From Gilvimarinus algae (GTDB taxonomy: Bacteria; Pseudomonadota; Gammaproteobacteria; Pseudomonadales; Cellvibrionaceae), in contig NZ_JAULRT010000052.1 in the NCBI RefSeq assembly GCF_030518215.1, positions 744,001-808,000 of the forward strand: a stretch of 64,000 nt of DNA, written 5' to 3'. Below, in pieces: positions 30,252-39,035 of the stretch. The position numbers were made by a program, and so were the translations under genes. The notes under the pieces were generated by a model. The model searched no databases. It worked only from the letters and a program-made list of their open reading frames with translations, and was not told the DNA's origin. Positions within the stretch are counted from its first letter, which is position 1; the number at the start of each line of letters is the position of its first letter.

Positions 30252-31040
30252 CTAGTCCTGATTCTCCAACATCTGTTTGTACTCCAGATACTCGGCGGAA
30301 TACGGGTATTGATTTTTCAGCAGCAGCGCATAGCTTGCTTCTTTGTCCTTGTTGCCGAAAATGCGCTCAACTTTAATGCCCAGCAACAAGGTTTGCGGAA
30401 CGGGCCGGGCAATTTGCTCGTAGGCTGCCAGATATTTCTTTGCCTCGGCGTAATCGTTCTGCGCAAAGTTGAGGGCGGCCAGCTCGTACTTAACCGTCGG
30501 CATAGCCGCGTTTAGACGGTTGGCGTGTTCAAAGACGGCCTCTGCTCGCTCGGGCTTGTCGAGTTTAATGGCGGTGCGGCCAAGGTTAACCATTGCCTGG
30601 GCCCGGTTGTCATAGTCGAGGTCCTCCGAGGCAATTTCAAACTGCTCGTAGGCTTCCTTGTAGCGCTCGCGGCCAAAGAGAAAAGCTCCGTAGTTGTTGC
30701 GCGCACGAGTGTAATCTCGATCGAGTTTCAAAGTCCGTTTAAAGTACTCCTCAGCCATCTTGGGTTCTCCCTCAAGCTGATAGAGCATGGCCATAGCAAA
30801 AGTGGCCTCTACCGATTTGCGGTCAATCTCAAAGGCCTTGCGCAAATGATGACGCGCCGACTCTCGGTTTTGCGCCTCAATGTATTTGAGCGCGAGCTGT
30901 ACGTGGCTATCCAGCGCCCGCTCTTCATCGACCTGGTATTTGGAGGGCGGCACCGTGCTGACACATCCGGCCAGCACCAGGGTGGCGGTCAATGCAATAA
31001 TGGATTGGCAAATGCGCTTTAATGTTCGGATCGTCAACAC
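30252..31040 (-). CDS. pilW: Type IV pilus biogenesis/stability lipoprotein PilW (PilF)
   Basis: A 262-residue outer-membrane lipoprotein that acts as pilotin for the PilQ secretin. The lipobox LAGC puts the lipidated Cys at 26. Six TPR motifs follow (about 45-250): for example ARHHLRKAFEIDRKSVEA, AEEYFKRTLKLDRDYTRARNN and AEAVFEHANRLNA. It precedes rodZ by two bases. The order rlmN-pilW-rodZ-ispG is the pseudomonad arrangement. Confidence 0.94.
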   Translation of the reverse strand: MLTIRTLKRICQSIIALTATLVLAGCVSTVPPSKYQVDEERALDSHVQLALKYIEAQNRESARHHLRKAFEIDRKSVEATFAMAMLYQLEGEPKMAEEYFKRTLKLDRDYTRARNNYGAFLFGRERYKEAYEQFEIASEDLDYDNRAQAMVNLGRTAIKLDKPERAEAVFEHANRLNAAMPTVKYELAALNFAQNDYAEAKKYLAAYEQIARPVPQTLLLGIKVERIFGNKDKEASYALLLKNQYPYSAEYLEYKQMLENQD

Positions 31041-31057
31041 TGCTCGGCCTCTTGTTG

Positions 31058-32221
31058 TTATTGATTGACAATAGTAACTGGCTCCGCCCTGGAAAACTGT
31101 GCGCGGTATCGCTCGGAGCGGCGGGTAATATCATTCACCTCACCGGCCAGCTGCCCGCAAGCGGCATCGATATCGTCACCCCGCGTGGTACGCACGGTGG
31201 TGATATAGCCCTCTGTCATCAGAATATCCTGAAAACGGCGCATGGCGTTGTTGCTAACACGCTTGTAGTTGGACAGGTTAAACGGGTTGAAAGGGATCAG
31301 ATTGATTTTTACCGGCACGTCGCGCAGTAACTCCGCCAGCTGATGCGCATGCTCGGGACGATCGTTCACCTGGTCGATCAAGGTGTACTCGATGGTGATT
31401 TTGCGATGCGTGTCCGGCAGAGATTCGATATAGCGCTTGGCAGAGGCCAGCAGCATCGCAATCGGGTATTTTTTATTGATGGGCACCAGCTCGTTGCGCA
31501 GCTCGTCGTTGGGCGCGTGCAGCGAGATGGCGAGGCAGGCATCGGTGTATTGACTCAGGCGGTCGAGCTGCGGCACCACGCCAGAGGTGCTCAAGGTCAC
31601 CCGGCGCTTGGAGATGCCGTAGGCATTGTCGTGCATCATGAGATTCATGGCATCGACCACATTGTCGAAGTTCATCAACGGCTCGCCCATGCCCATCATC
31701 ACCACATTGGTGACCTTGCGCGGCCCGTTGGGACGTAGCTGGCCAAAGGATTGCGCGGCGATCCAGACCTGGCCGATAATCTCCGCTGCGGTCAGATCGC
31801 GATTGAAACCCTGCTTGCCCGTTGCACAAAAACTGCAGTCGAGCGAACAACCCACCTGCGAGGACACGCAGAGAGTGCCGCGCTCGCCGTCGGGAATAAA
31901 CACCGTTTCGACGACACTGCCGCCAGTGACCCGGATCAGGAACTTGCGCGTGCCATCGGCTGAATCCAGTTGACGAAGCACTTCCGGGGCGCGAATCTCG
32001 CAGTTGGCCTTGAGCTTTTCCCGCAGCGCCTTGCTGATGTTGGTCATCTCGTCGAAGTTATCGACACCCAGCTGATGTATCCATTTCAGCACCTGGGCGG
32101 CGCGAAAACGCTTCTCACCCATGGTTTCAAAAAAGGCGATCAGCTTGGACTCGGGCAGACCGAGCAAGTTAACCTTGCCCTGCCCTGCCGCCGTATTTGA
32201 CTCCAACGCCACTTCTGTCAT
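31058..32221 (-). CDS. rlmN: Dual-specificity 23S rRNA/tRNA adenine-C2 methyltransferase RlmN
   Basis: Radical SAM enzyme that makes m2A2503 in 23S rRNA and m2A37 in some tRNAs. The cluster motif [14 protein letters not shown] is the required CxxxCxxC; the GGMGEPL-like motif is [14 protein letters not shown]; the second catalytic Cys is in [11 protein letters not shown] near the C terminus. ATG at 32221 is chosen over GTG at 32230 because AAGGTG lies six bases upstream of it. 387 residues. Confidence 0.97.
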   Translation of the reverse strand: MTEVALESNTAAGQGKVNLLGLPESKLIAFFETMGEKRFRAAQVLKWIHQLGVDNFDEMTNISKALREKLKANCEIRAPEVLRQLDSADGTRKFLIRVTGGSVVETVFIPDGERGTLCVSSQVGCSLDCSFCATGKQGFNRDLTAAEIIGQVWIAAQSFGQLRPNGPRKVTNVVMMGMGEPLMNFDNVVDAMNLMMHDNAYGISKRRVTLSTSGVVPQLDRLSQYTDACLAISLHAPNDELRNELVPINKKYPIAMLLASAKRYIESLPDTHRKITIEYTLIDQVNDRPEHAHQLAELLRDVPVKINLIPFNPFNLSNYKRVSNNAMRRFQDILMTEGYITTVRTTRGDDIDAACGQLAGEVNDITRRSERYRAQFSRAEPVTIVNQ

Positions 32222-32238
32222 GACCAACACCTTCGCGC

Positions 32239-32664
32239 TCAGCGCGTGTAAATCTCGTCTGCCGCAAAAAAGTAATCGATTTCCCGGCGCGCCGATGCCT
32301 GAGAGTCCGAGCCGTGCACGGCATTGGCACTGACTGCGGTGGCGAAATCGGCGCGAATGGTACCCGGCGCCGCCTCTTCCGGGTTGGTAGCGCCCATCAG
32401 CTCGCGATTGCGCGCCACGGCGCTTTCACCTTGCAAAACCTGGACACAGACGGGCCCGGAAATCATAAACTCCACCAAAGAGGTAAAAAATGGGCGCTCG
32501 CTGTGCTCGGCGTAAAAGCCCTCGGCTTGCTCACGGCTCAGCTGCAGCATTTTCAGCGCCGCGATTTTAAGGCCCGATTCTTCAAAACGCTGAATAATAG
32601 CGCCGATATGGTGGTTACCCACAGCGTCGGGTTTAATGATGGATAAAGTCTGTTCTACGGCCAT
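32239..32664 (-). CDS. ndk: Nucleoside diphosphate kinase
   Basis: Transfers gamma phosphate between nucleoside tri- and diphosphates through a phosphohistidine. The 141-residue protein begins [20 protein letters not shown] and has the active histidine in [23 protein letters not shown] at 32664 is preferred over 32676 because GGAG lies six bases before it and the family starts here. It lies 17 bp upstream of rlmN on the same strand. Confidence 0.97.
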   Translation of the reverse strand: MAVEQTLSIIKPDAVGNHHIGAIIQRFEESGLKIAALKMLQLSREQAEGFYAEHSERPFFTSLVEFMISGPVCVQVLQGESAVARNRELMGATNPEEAAPGTIRADFATAVSANAVHGSDSQASARREIDYFFAADEIYTR

Positions 32665-32710
32665 CTGGCACTCCATTTTCCTGATCTAACGGGGGCTGCC
32701 CCCCACAAAT

Positions 32711-32745
32711 ACCCAAAACCCGCGGATTATACGCGGGTTTTGGGT
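32711..32745. repeat. Perfect 14-bp inverted repeat between sufE and ndk
   Basis: ACCCAAAACCCGCG (32711-32724) and its exact reverse complement (32732-32745) flank a GATTATA loop. It lies in the gap after sufE and before ndk on the minus strand. The T-run expected of an intrinsic terminator is poor in the minus direction (ATTTGTGG) and better on the plus strand (AATTTTA). A terminator of the suf operon is the simplest reading. Confidence 0.65.
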
Positions 32746-32796
32746 AATTTTATACGCAAATACGCCCTCAAAACGGGCCGAAATCGCCTCAGCCGC

Positions 32797-33216
32797 TCAT
32801 CGGGCCGAAGCCTCAGCCTGGATGCGCTGCACCATCGCCTTGAGCCCATTGCCGCGGGTGGAACTCAAGTGCTTAAGCAGATTGAGCGCCTCAAAATAGC
32901 CGTCGATATCAAACGCAGATACCTCGGCCGGGCTTTTGCCATTGTAAGCGGCCAAGACCACCGCCAGCAGCCCCTTGACGATAAAAGCGTCGCTGTCCGC
33001 GGTAAAATACAGCTTGCCACCTTCTTCGCGGGTGACCAGCCATACTTGGCTTTGACAGCCGCGCACGAGGTTTTGCTCCGTTTTCCCGGCCGCGTCCATG
33101 GGCGGCAACTCCTTGCCCAAGTCTATGATGTACTTATAGCGCTCTTCCCAGCCATCAAAAAAGCCTAGGGTTTCGATGATATCGTCGCTGGTGACGTCTG
33201 TGCCGAACTGGGTCAT
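32797..33216 (-). CDS. sufE: Cysteine desulfuration protein SufE
   Basis: Accepts persulfide sulfur from SufS and passes it to the SufBCD scaffold. The 139-residue protein has the active Cys in LVRGCQSQVWLV (about residue 54), preceded by the typical EERYKYIIDLGKELPPM. Last gene of the iscR-iscS-suf operon; its start is 9 bp after sufT. Confidence 0.95.
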   Translation of the reverse strand: MTQFGTDVTSDDIIETLGFFDGWEERYKYIIDLGKELPPMDAAGKTEQNLVRGCQSQVWLVTREEGGKLYFTADSDAFIVKGLLAVVLAAYNGKSPAEVSAFDIDGYFEALNLLKHLSSTRGNGLKAMVQRIQAEASAR

Positions 33217-33225
33217 TCGTCTGCC

Positions 33226-33765
33226 TTAAAAAAACATACCGGTTTCAAGCTGGGCCTCTTCACTCATCATGTCGCGGTGCCAGGGCGGATCAAACACCAG
33301 ATCGACCTCCACCTCGCGGACATTGGGGACCCGACCGACACGGTATTCCACATCACCGACCAAGACCGGGCCCATGCCGCAGCCGGGCGCGGTCAGCGTC
33401 ATGGTAATACCCACGTGCCCACGTGCCTGGTCGATATCCAGCGCATAGATAAGGCCGAGGTTAACAAGATCCACCGGGATCTCTGGATCAAACACCGTTT
33501 TCAGTGCATCCCACACCTGCGCCTCGCTGATGCGGCCGTCGGCAGGGGCCGTAAAATCGAGCAACTCCGGCTCTTTGCCGATGGCGGCAGCGTCCAGGCC
33601 GTCCACACGCACCATCTGCCCCTGATAACTCAGGGTGTAATTCCCGCCCAGCGCCTGGGTGATAGTGACAAAGGTATCTTTGGGAATGGTCACCGGGGTA
33701 CCGTCGGGCACGCGCCTTGCCGGGCAGTCCTCCCGGGTAACGACCATCTCGCGTTGTGCGGCCAT
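33226..33765 (-). CDS. sufT: SufT, MIP18/DUF59-family Fe-S assembly factor
   Basis: A 179-residue SufT-type protein involved in maturation of Fe-S proteins. The N-terminal third is the SufT-specific extension (VPDGTPVTIPKDTFVTITQALGG). The DUF59/MIP18 domain follows (about 88-175), with the hallmark TVFDPEIPVDLVNLGLIY and the conserved Cys in LTAPGCGMGPVL. It lies between sufA and sufE. Confidence 0.93.
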   Translation of the reverse strand: MAAQREMVVTREDCPARRVPDGTPVTIPKDTFVTITQALGGNYTLSYQGQMVRVDGLDAAAIGKEPELLDFTAPADGRISEAQVWDALKTVFDPEIPVDLVNLGLIYALDIDQARGHVGITMTLTAPGCGMGPVLVGDVEYRVGRVPNVREVEVDLVFDPPWHRDMMSEEAQLETGMFF

Positions 33766-33773
33766 AGCAGTTC

Positions 33774-34139
33774 CTAACCGATGTTAAAACTTTCACCGCA
33801 ACCGCAGTAGTCGCGTGCATTGGGGTTCAAAAAGGCCAACTGACGATTGACACCCTCGGTGACAAAGTCAATTTTGGTGCCGCGCACAACAGGAATGCTC
33901 TGCCGGTCCACATAGAGAGACACATTACCTTCAAGCGGTAATATTTCATCCCCCTGGGCCGGCTCGGCCACCAGATCCAAGACATACATAAACCCGGTGC
34001 AGCCGCTCTCTTTCACCGACAAGCGCACGGCTTGGGCGCCCGCCGTATCAGCGGCCAACTGCTTTTTAAAGTGACTCAGTGCTTCTGGCGTTACCTCCAC
34101 CAAAGCACCGGCCGTGGGATCAAAACTCTCGACACTCAT
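33774..34139 (-). CDS. sufA: A-type iron-sulfur carrier SufA/IscA
   Basis: A 121-residue A-type carrier that receives and delivers Fe-S clusters. The three conserved cysteines are in KESGCTGFMYVL and DYCGCGESF near the C terminus, and the start VTPEALSHFKKQL is typical of the HesB/IscA fold. The genomic position beside SufS argues for SufA; sequence alone does not separate it from ErpA or IscA. Confidence 0.92.
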   Translation of the reverse strand: MSVESFDPTAGALVEVTPEALSHFKKQLAADTAGAQAVRLSVKESGCTGFMYVLDLVAEPAQGDEILPLEGNVSLYVDRQSIPVVRGTKIDFVTEGVNRQLAFLNPNARDYCGCGESFNIG

Positions 34140-34165
34140 AGCAAACCTCTAACAAACTTGATAAC

Positions 34166-35389
34166 TCAGGCGAGAAACATCTTGGCTTTTTCAAGCCCCG
34201 CCATCAGCCGGCTGATGTCATCGGCCGTATTATAGAGACTGAAGCTGGCGCGCACCGTTCCCGGTAGGCCGTATTGATCCATAATCGGCTGGGCGCAGTG
34301 ATTCCCGGTGCGCACCGCAATCCCCTGCTGATCGAGAATCATGCCGATATCCTGCGGGTGAGCAAAGTCGCTGACAAAGCTCATTACCGCAACTTTCTCT
34401 CGAGCTCTGCCCACCAACCGAAAACCACCCAAGCTTTGCAGTGCGGCCTCGGCCTCGGCCAGTAACGCCTTCTCGTGGGCATCCGCCGCCTGGCGGTCCA
34501 GCCCCTGCAAAAAATCCACCGCTGCACCCAAGCCAATGGCGCCGGCGATGTTCGGAGTTCCCGCTTCAAACTTATAAGGCAGTTTATTGTAGAGCGTGCC
34601 GGCGAAGCTCACCGATTCGATCATCTCGCCCCCGCCCTGATAGGGCGGCATTGCCTCAAGTAGTTCGCGCTTACCATAGAGCACGCCCATGCCGGTAGGG
34701 CCAAACATTTTGTGGGCAGAAAAGGCGAGGAAATCGCAATCTAGCGCCTGAACGTCCAGCGGCCAGTGAGCGACCGACTGCGCGGCGTCTATGAACACCC
34801 GCGCGCCCACATCGTGGACCATGGTAGTAATCGCCTGGATCGGGTTGATGCTGCCGAGAGCATTGGACACATGGCCCACGGCCACCATTTTGACCCGCTC
34901 ATCGAGCATTGCCGCCAGCGCCTCAACATCAATACATCCGAGCGCATCTACCGGAATAGGCTCGACAGTGGCGCCGACGCGCGCGGCCACCATTTGCCAG
35001 GGCACGATATTGGAGTGGTGCTCCATGGCAGAGACCAAAACCCGGTCACCCGCTTGTAAGCTTGACGCACCCCAACTGGCTGCTACCAGGTTGACGCCCT
35101 CTGTCGTGCCGCGTGTCCATAAGATTTGCTCGCGGGAGCTGGCGTTGACAAACTCGGCAAGCTTCTGACGAGCCGCTTCAAACTTTTCCGTAGCCCGATC
35201 GCTCAGCGCATGAGCACCTCGATGCACGTTCGAGTTGTCGAAACGGTAGTAGTCGGCAATGGCATTGATCACCGACTCGGGCTTCTGCGTGGTGGCCGCA
35301 TTGTCCAGATAAACCAGAGGGTGGCCGTTGACCTCCTGCCGGAGTATCGGAAACTGAGCCCTGATGGCGGCGACGTCAAAATCAGTCAA
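34166..35389 (-). CDS. sufS: Group II cysteine desulfurase SufS
   Basis: PLP enzyme that removes sulfur from cysteine to make alanine and a persulfide. PLP lysine is in AFSAHKMFGPTGMG and the active Cys in VRTGNHCAQP; the shorter active-site loop marks group II (SufS). The start is TTG at 35389: a GGAGG site lies nine bases upstream, the frame matches the family start (DFDVAAIRAQFPIL), and it overlaps the sufD stop by eight bases. ATGs farther upstream, inside sufD, have no ribosome site. 407 residues. Confidence 0.95.
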   Translation of the reverse strand: MTDFDVAAIRAQFPILRQEVNGHPLVYLDNAATTQKPESVINAIADYYRFDNSNVHRGAHALSDRATEKFEAARQKLAEFVNASSREQILWTRGTTEGVNLVAASWGASSLQAGDRVLVSAMEHHSNIVPWQMVAARVGATVEPIPVDALGCIDVEALAAMLDERVKMVAVGHVSNALGSINPIQAITTMVHDVGARVFIDAAQSVAHWPLDVQALDCDFLAFSAHKMFGPTGMGVLYGKRELLEAMPPYQGGGEMIESVSFAGTLYNKLPYKFEAGTPNIAGAIGLGAAVDFLQGLDRQAADAHEKALLAEAEAALQSLGGFRLVGRAREKVAVMSFVSDFAHPQDIGMILDQQGIAVRTGNHCAQPIMDQYGLPGTVRASFSLYNTADDISRLMAGLEKAKMFLA

Positions 35390-36689
35390 GCGTATCGGCC
35401 TCCAACACCAGCAAGTCATCCGGCTGGCGGCCAAATTGTGAAGCCAACCGGGGCAGAAGATATTCAGCCACAGCGGGATTTTTAATGGCCTGGATCAGCT
35501 CATTGATAAAACCAAAACTCATCATTACCAGCGCCTGTTCTTTGCTGATACCGCGAGTTTGTAAATAGTAGAGCGAGGTTTCGTCCAATTGAGCCACAGT
35601 CGCGCCGTGGGCGCACTTCACATCATCGGCGTAGATTTCCAGCTCGGGCTTGGTGTCTACCTCCGCCTTATTGGACGTCAGCAAATTTTTGTTGGACAAC
35701 TGTGCCAGGGTTTTCTGCGCCTGCTCAAAAATATGAATACGGCCGTTAAACACCGCCTTGGCACGGTCGCCCACAATGCCGCGGAAAACCTCATTACTGG
35801 TGCAATGCGGTACGCGATGCTGAATATTGGTGTGATAATCCACTACTTGCCGGCCGCGCGGCAGGTAAACACCTTGCAGCTCCACGTGAGCGCCAGATCC
35901 GCAGTGGGACAGCACATAGTCGTTGCGAATCAGTTCACCGCCAGTGGCTATCGCAAAACCATCAAACAGCGCATCGCGCCCAAGCTCGGCAAACACGCCC
36001 CCCATATGAGTGACGCCCTCGCCCTCCAGGTTGAGGCGATAATGTTTAACGCGCGCATTGTCCCCAAGCACCATTTCCGTCTGCGCGGTGACTAGGTTCG
36101 CCTGCTCTTGGGTGTCACAGAGGAAGTGCTCGATCAGCTCGAGCTCGGCGCTCGCCTCTGCAAGGACCAGTATGCGCGTGCTGGCCAGCAGCGGCTGCTC
36201 TCCACAGCTGTAGTGAACCACGTACAGAGGCTTATCCAGAACCTTGCCGGCAGCGATGTGCACCAACAACCCCTGCCCGAGGGTTGCCTCAGCCAGTGCG
36301 GCAAACAAATGCTCCTGACTGTCGGCCTGACGGCCCAGGTGGGCCTGCAGCAGCTCAATCTCGCTACCCTCAGCGTCGGCCAAGGTGACAACGCCCTCGG
36401 GCAGAGCGTCAGAGTGCTGCGGCGAAAATACACCGTTAACAAACGCTATTTTGTAGGCGTCTACATCAATCAGCTCACCCTCGGGCAAAGCCATTACATC
36501 GTCAACGGGCAGCGCCAGTTGCTTTTTCGCAATGGCGACCAGCGGTGTGTATTTCCAACGCTCGGTGCGCCGATTGGGCCAGCTGGCACTGGCAAAGCGC
36601 TGCGCCCCGCGGCGGCGCAAATCGCCCGCCCACTCAGGCGCCTGCTGGCGAGCGGCCAGCTCGAGCGCGTGAGTTTGTAGATCTCCCAT
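35382..36689 (-). CDS. sufD: Fe-S assembly scaffold subunit SufD
   Basis: Part of the SufB-SufC2-SufD scaffold. A 435-residue parallel beta-helix protein with the SufBD core (about 130-400): LNLEGEGVTHMGGVFAELG, HRVPHCTSNEVFRGIVGDRA and the C-terminal SVKCAHGATVAQLDE-type element DVKCAHGATVAQLDETSLYY carrying the functional His. The start overlaps the sufC stop by one base (TGATG) after a GAGGTGG site. Confidence 0.96.
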   Translation of the reverse strand: MGDLQTHALELAARQQAPEWAGDLRRRGAQRFASASWPNRRTERWKYTPLVAIAKKQLALPVDDVMALPEGELIDVDAYKIAFVNGVFSPQHSDALPEGVVTLADAEGSEIELLQAHLGRQADSQEHLFAALAEATLGQGLLVHIAAGKVLDKPLYVVHYSCGEQPLLASTRILVLAEASAELELIEHFLCDTQEQANLVTAQTEMVLGDNARVKHYRLNLEGEGVTHMGGVFAELGRDALFDGFAIATGGELIRNDYVLSHCGSGAHVELQGVYLPRGRQVVDYHTNIQHRVPHCTSNEVFRGIVGDRAKAVFNGRIHIFEQAQKTLAQLSNKNLLTSNKAEVDTKPELEIYADDVKCAHGATVAQLDETSLYYLQTRGISKEQALVMMSFGFINELIQAIKNPAVAEYLLPRLASQFGRQPDDLLVLEADTLD

Positions 36690-37438
36690 CAGGCCACCTC
36701 GCTTTCAAGCCAGCGGTAGCCTTTCGCCTCGAGCTCCTTGGCCAGAGACTTGTCGCCGGACTTCACAATCTTGCCATCGGCCAAAACATGCACGACATCT
36801 GGGACGATATAATCGAGCAGCCGCTGATAGTGGGTGACCACGATGAAGCTGCGCTCTTCGCTGCGCATGGCGTTCACGCCGTCGGCAACGGTTTGCAACG
36901 CATCGATATCCAGCCCGGAGTCGGTTTCATCCAAAATGCACAAGCGCGGTTCAAGCAGCATCATCTGCAAGATTTCATTGCGCTTTTTCTCGCCGCCGGA
37001 GAAGCCCTCATTCACGCCGCGCTTTAAAAACGCCTGGTCCAGCTTGACGCGTTTGCTGGTTTCCCGGGCGAGCTTCATAAACTCGACACTGGACAAATCC
37101 GGCTTGCCCTGATGCTTGCGCACGGCATCCACGGAGGCTTTTAAAAATTCCATATTACTGACACCGGGAATTTCTACCGGGTACTGGAATGCGAGAAACA
37201 ATCCTTCGCGAGCACGCTCTTCCACATCCAGCTCGAGCAGATCCTTGCCATCAAAGCGGACCTCGCCTTCGGTCACGGTGAAACTTTCACGCCCGGCCAG
37301 TACGCTGCCGAGGGTGCTTTTACCGGCGCCATTGGGACCCATGATGGCATGCACTTCACCCGGTTTCACCTCTAGGTTGAGGCCTTTCAAAATGTCTTTG
37401 TCTTCCACGCGGGCGCAGAGATTTTCAATGGTCAACAT
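36689..37438 (-). CDS. sufC: Fe-S assembly ATPase SufC
   Basis: ABC-type ATPase of the SufBCD complex; soluble, no membrane segments. Walker A is MGPNGAGKSTLGSVLAG (about 34-50), the signature FSGGEKKRNEILQMM is near 144, and Walker B LCILDETDSGLDIDAL has the SufC-specific DETDSGLD. ATG at 37438 is taken rather than the TTG two codons earlier. 249 residues. Confidence 0.97.
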   Translation of the reverse strand: MLTIENLCARVEDKDILKGLNLEVKPGEVHAIMGPNGAGKSTLGSVLAGRESFTVTEGEVRFDGKDLLELDVEERAREGLFLAFQYPVEIPGVSNMEFLKASVDAVRKHQGKPDLSSVEFMKLARETSKRVKLDQAFLKRGVNEGFSGGEKKRNEILQMMLLEPRLCILDETDSGLDIDALQTVADGVNAMRSEERSFIVVTHYQRLLDYIVPDVVHVLADGKIVKSGDKSLAKELEAKGYRWLESEVA

Positions 37439-37485
37439 AGTCAATTGTGTCTCGTGTTTGAGGCGCCTGCCCCTGTCAATGTGTG

Positions 37486-38922
37486 TTACCCGACGGAGCC
37501 TTCAAGGCTCACTTCCAACAATTTCCCGGCCTCGACGGCAAACTCCATGGGGAGCTCCTTGAAGACCTCGCGGCAAAACCCATTCACAATCATGGATACC
37601 GCTTTCTCTGCGTCCAGACCGCGCTGCTGGCAGAGAAACATCTGATCGTCACTGACTTTCGATGTCGTTGCCTCGTGCTCGATCACCGCCGAGGGGTTTT
37701 TACTCTCTATATACGGAAAGGTGTGCGCGCCACAGCGATCACCGATCAACAGCGAGTCACATTGCGTGTAATTACGCGCGCCCTCCGCACCGGGGTTCAT
37801 GCGCACCAAACCGCGATAACTGTTCTGACTGCGGCCGGCCGAAATCCCCTTGGAGATAATGGTCGAGCGGGTGTTTTTTCCAATATGAATCATCTTGGTG
37901 CCGGTGTCGGCTTGCTGGTAGTTGTTGGTCAACGCAACCGAGTAAAATTCACCGACACTGTTGTCTCCGCGCAGTACGCAGCTCGGGTATTTCCAAGTTA
38001 CGGCCGAGCCGGTTTCCACTTGGGTCCAGCTGATCTTGGCGCTGTTATGGCAAACGCCGCGCTTGGTGACAAAGTTGTATATACCGCCCTTGCCCTCTTC
38101 ATCGCCGGGGTACCAATTCTGCACAGTGGAATATTTGATTTCGGCATTGTCTTTGGCCACCAGCTCAACCACCGCCGCGTGCAATTGATTTTCATCGCGC
38201 ATGGGCGCGGTGCAACCCTCAAGGTAGCTGACGTAGGCGCCTTCTTCGGCGACGATCAGGGTGCGCTCGAACTGGCCGGTATTCTGCTCGTTAATGCGGA
38301 AATAGGTCGACAGCTCCATAGGGCATCGCACGCCCTTGGGAATGTAGACAAACGAACCGTCGGAAAACACGGCCGAATTCAGAGCCGCAAAGTAATTGTC
38401 TTTTTGCGGGACCACGGACCCCAGGTGCTGCTTTACCAATTCCGGGTACTTGGCCACGGCTTCGCTGATGGAGCAAAACAGCACACCGGCCTCTTCCAGT
38501 TTTTCGCGAAAAGTGGTGACGACACTGACCGAGTCGAACACCACATCCATGGCGACACCGGCCAGCATTTCCTGCTCGTGCAGTGGAATCCCCAGCTTTT
38601 CATAGGTTTCGAGCAGCTTGGGATCAACCTCATCCAGACTTTTCGGACGGTCGGCCATGCTTTTGGGCGACGAAAAGTAGGAAATCGATTGATAATCGAC
38701 TTTTGGATACTTCACCTGGGCCCAATCGGGCTCATCCATTTCCTGCCAAGCGCGGAACGCCTGCAGGCGCCACTCAAGCAGCCACTCAGGCTCGTTTTTT
38801 TTGGCCGAAATAAACCGCACCACCTCCTCGTTCAGGCCCGGCGGCAGGGTTTCGGTATCAATCGCCGTGTGAAAACCGGCGGCGTACTCTTTCCTGATTA
38901 GGTGTTCAACCTGTTCAGACAT
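37486..38922 (-). CDS. sufB: Fe-S assembly scaffold subunit SufB
   Basis: Main scaffold of the SUF system, 478 residues. Family blocks include [45 protein letters not shown] and the C-terminal [17 protein letters not shown], where the Cys corresponds to the essential sulfur-accepting Cys405 of E. coli SufB. Separated from iscS by 113 bp containing three small hairpins. Confidence 0.97.
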   Translation of the reverse strand: MSEQVEHLIRKEYAAGFHTAIDTETLPPGLNEEVVRFISAKKNEPEWLLEWRLQAFRAWQEMDEPDWAQVKYPKVDYQSISYFSSPKSMADRPKSLDEVDPKLLETYEKLGIPLHEQEMLAGVAMDVVFDSVSVVTTFREKLEEAGVLFCSISEAVAKYPELVKQHLGSVVPQKDNYFAALNSAVFSDGSFVYIPKGVRCPMELSTYFRINEQNTGQFERTLIVAEEGAYVSYLEGCTAPMRDENQLHAAVVELVAKDNAEIKYSTVQNWYPGDEEGKGGIYNFVTKRGVCHNSAKISWTQVETGSAVTWKYPSCVLRGDNSVGEFYSVALTNNYQQADTGTKMIHIGKNTRSTIISKGISAGRSQNSYRGLVRMNPGAEGARNYTQCDSLLIGDRCGAHTFPYIESKNPSAVIEHEATTSKVSDDQMFLCQQRGLDAEKAVSMIVNGFCREVFKELPMEFAVEAGKLLEVSLEGSVG

Positions 38923-38952
38923 CTTTCACCTCTTCTTCACCGACGTGAAGTG

Positions 38953-39019
38953 GGCAGGCCTCGCCTGCCGTGCTAATCACTTGCAGCCTTTCGCTGCACT
39001 CTCTGCGACCTGGCGGTCG
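38953..39019. repeat. Three consecutive short inverted repeats between iscS and sufB
   Basis: GGCAGGC/GCCTGCC (38953-38969, loop CTC), TGCAGC/GCTGCA (38982-38998, loop CTTTC) and CGACC/GGTCG (39006-39019, loop TGGC). None is followed by a T-run on the minus strand, so they are not ordinary terminators. They may affect mRNA stability or processing between the two parts of the operon. Confidence 0.6.
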
Positions 39020-39035
39020 TCTCATTCTTGGGCCA

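Noticed and set aside
34166-35434. ATG starts at 35419 and upstream for sufS
   Set aside because: They lie inside sufD without a ribosome site and add residues foreign to the family; TTG at 35389 with GGAGG fits better.
37483-38901. A 472-residue plus-strand frame
   Set aside because: Antisense to sufB over nearly its whole length; sufB has the conserved motifs.
38941-39035. Possible CRISPR-like or REP repeat array
   Set aside because: The three hairpins have different sequences and no regular spacer length, so they are neither a CRISPR array nor copies of one repeat.
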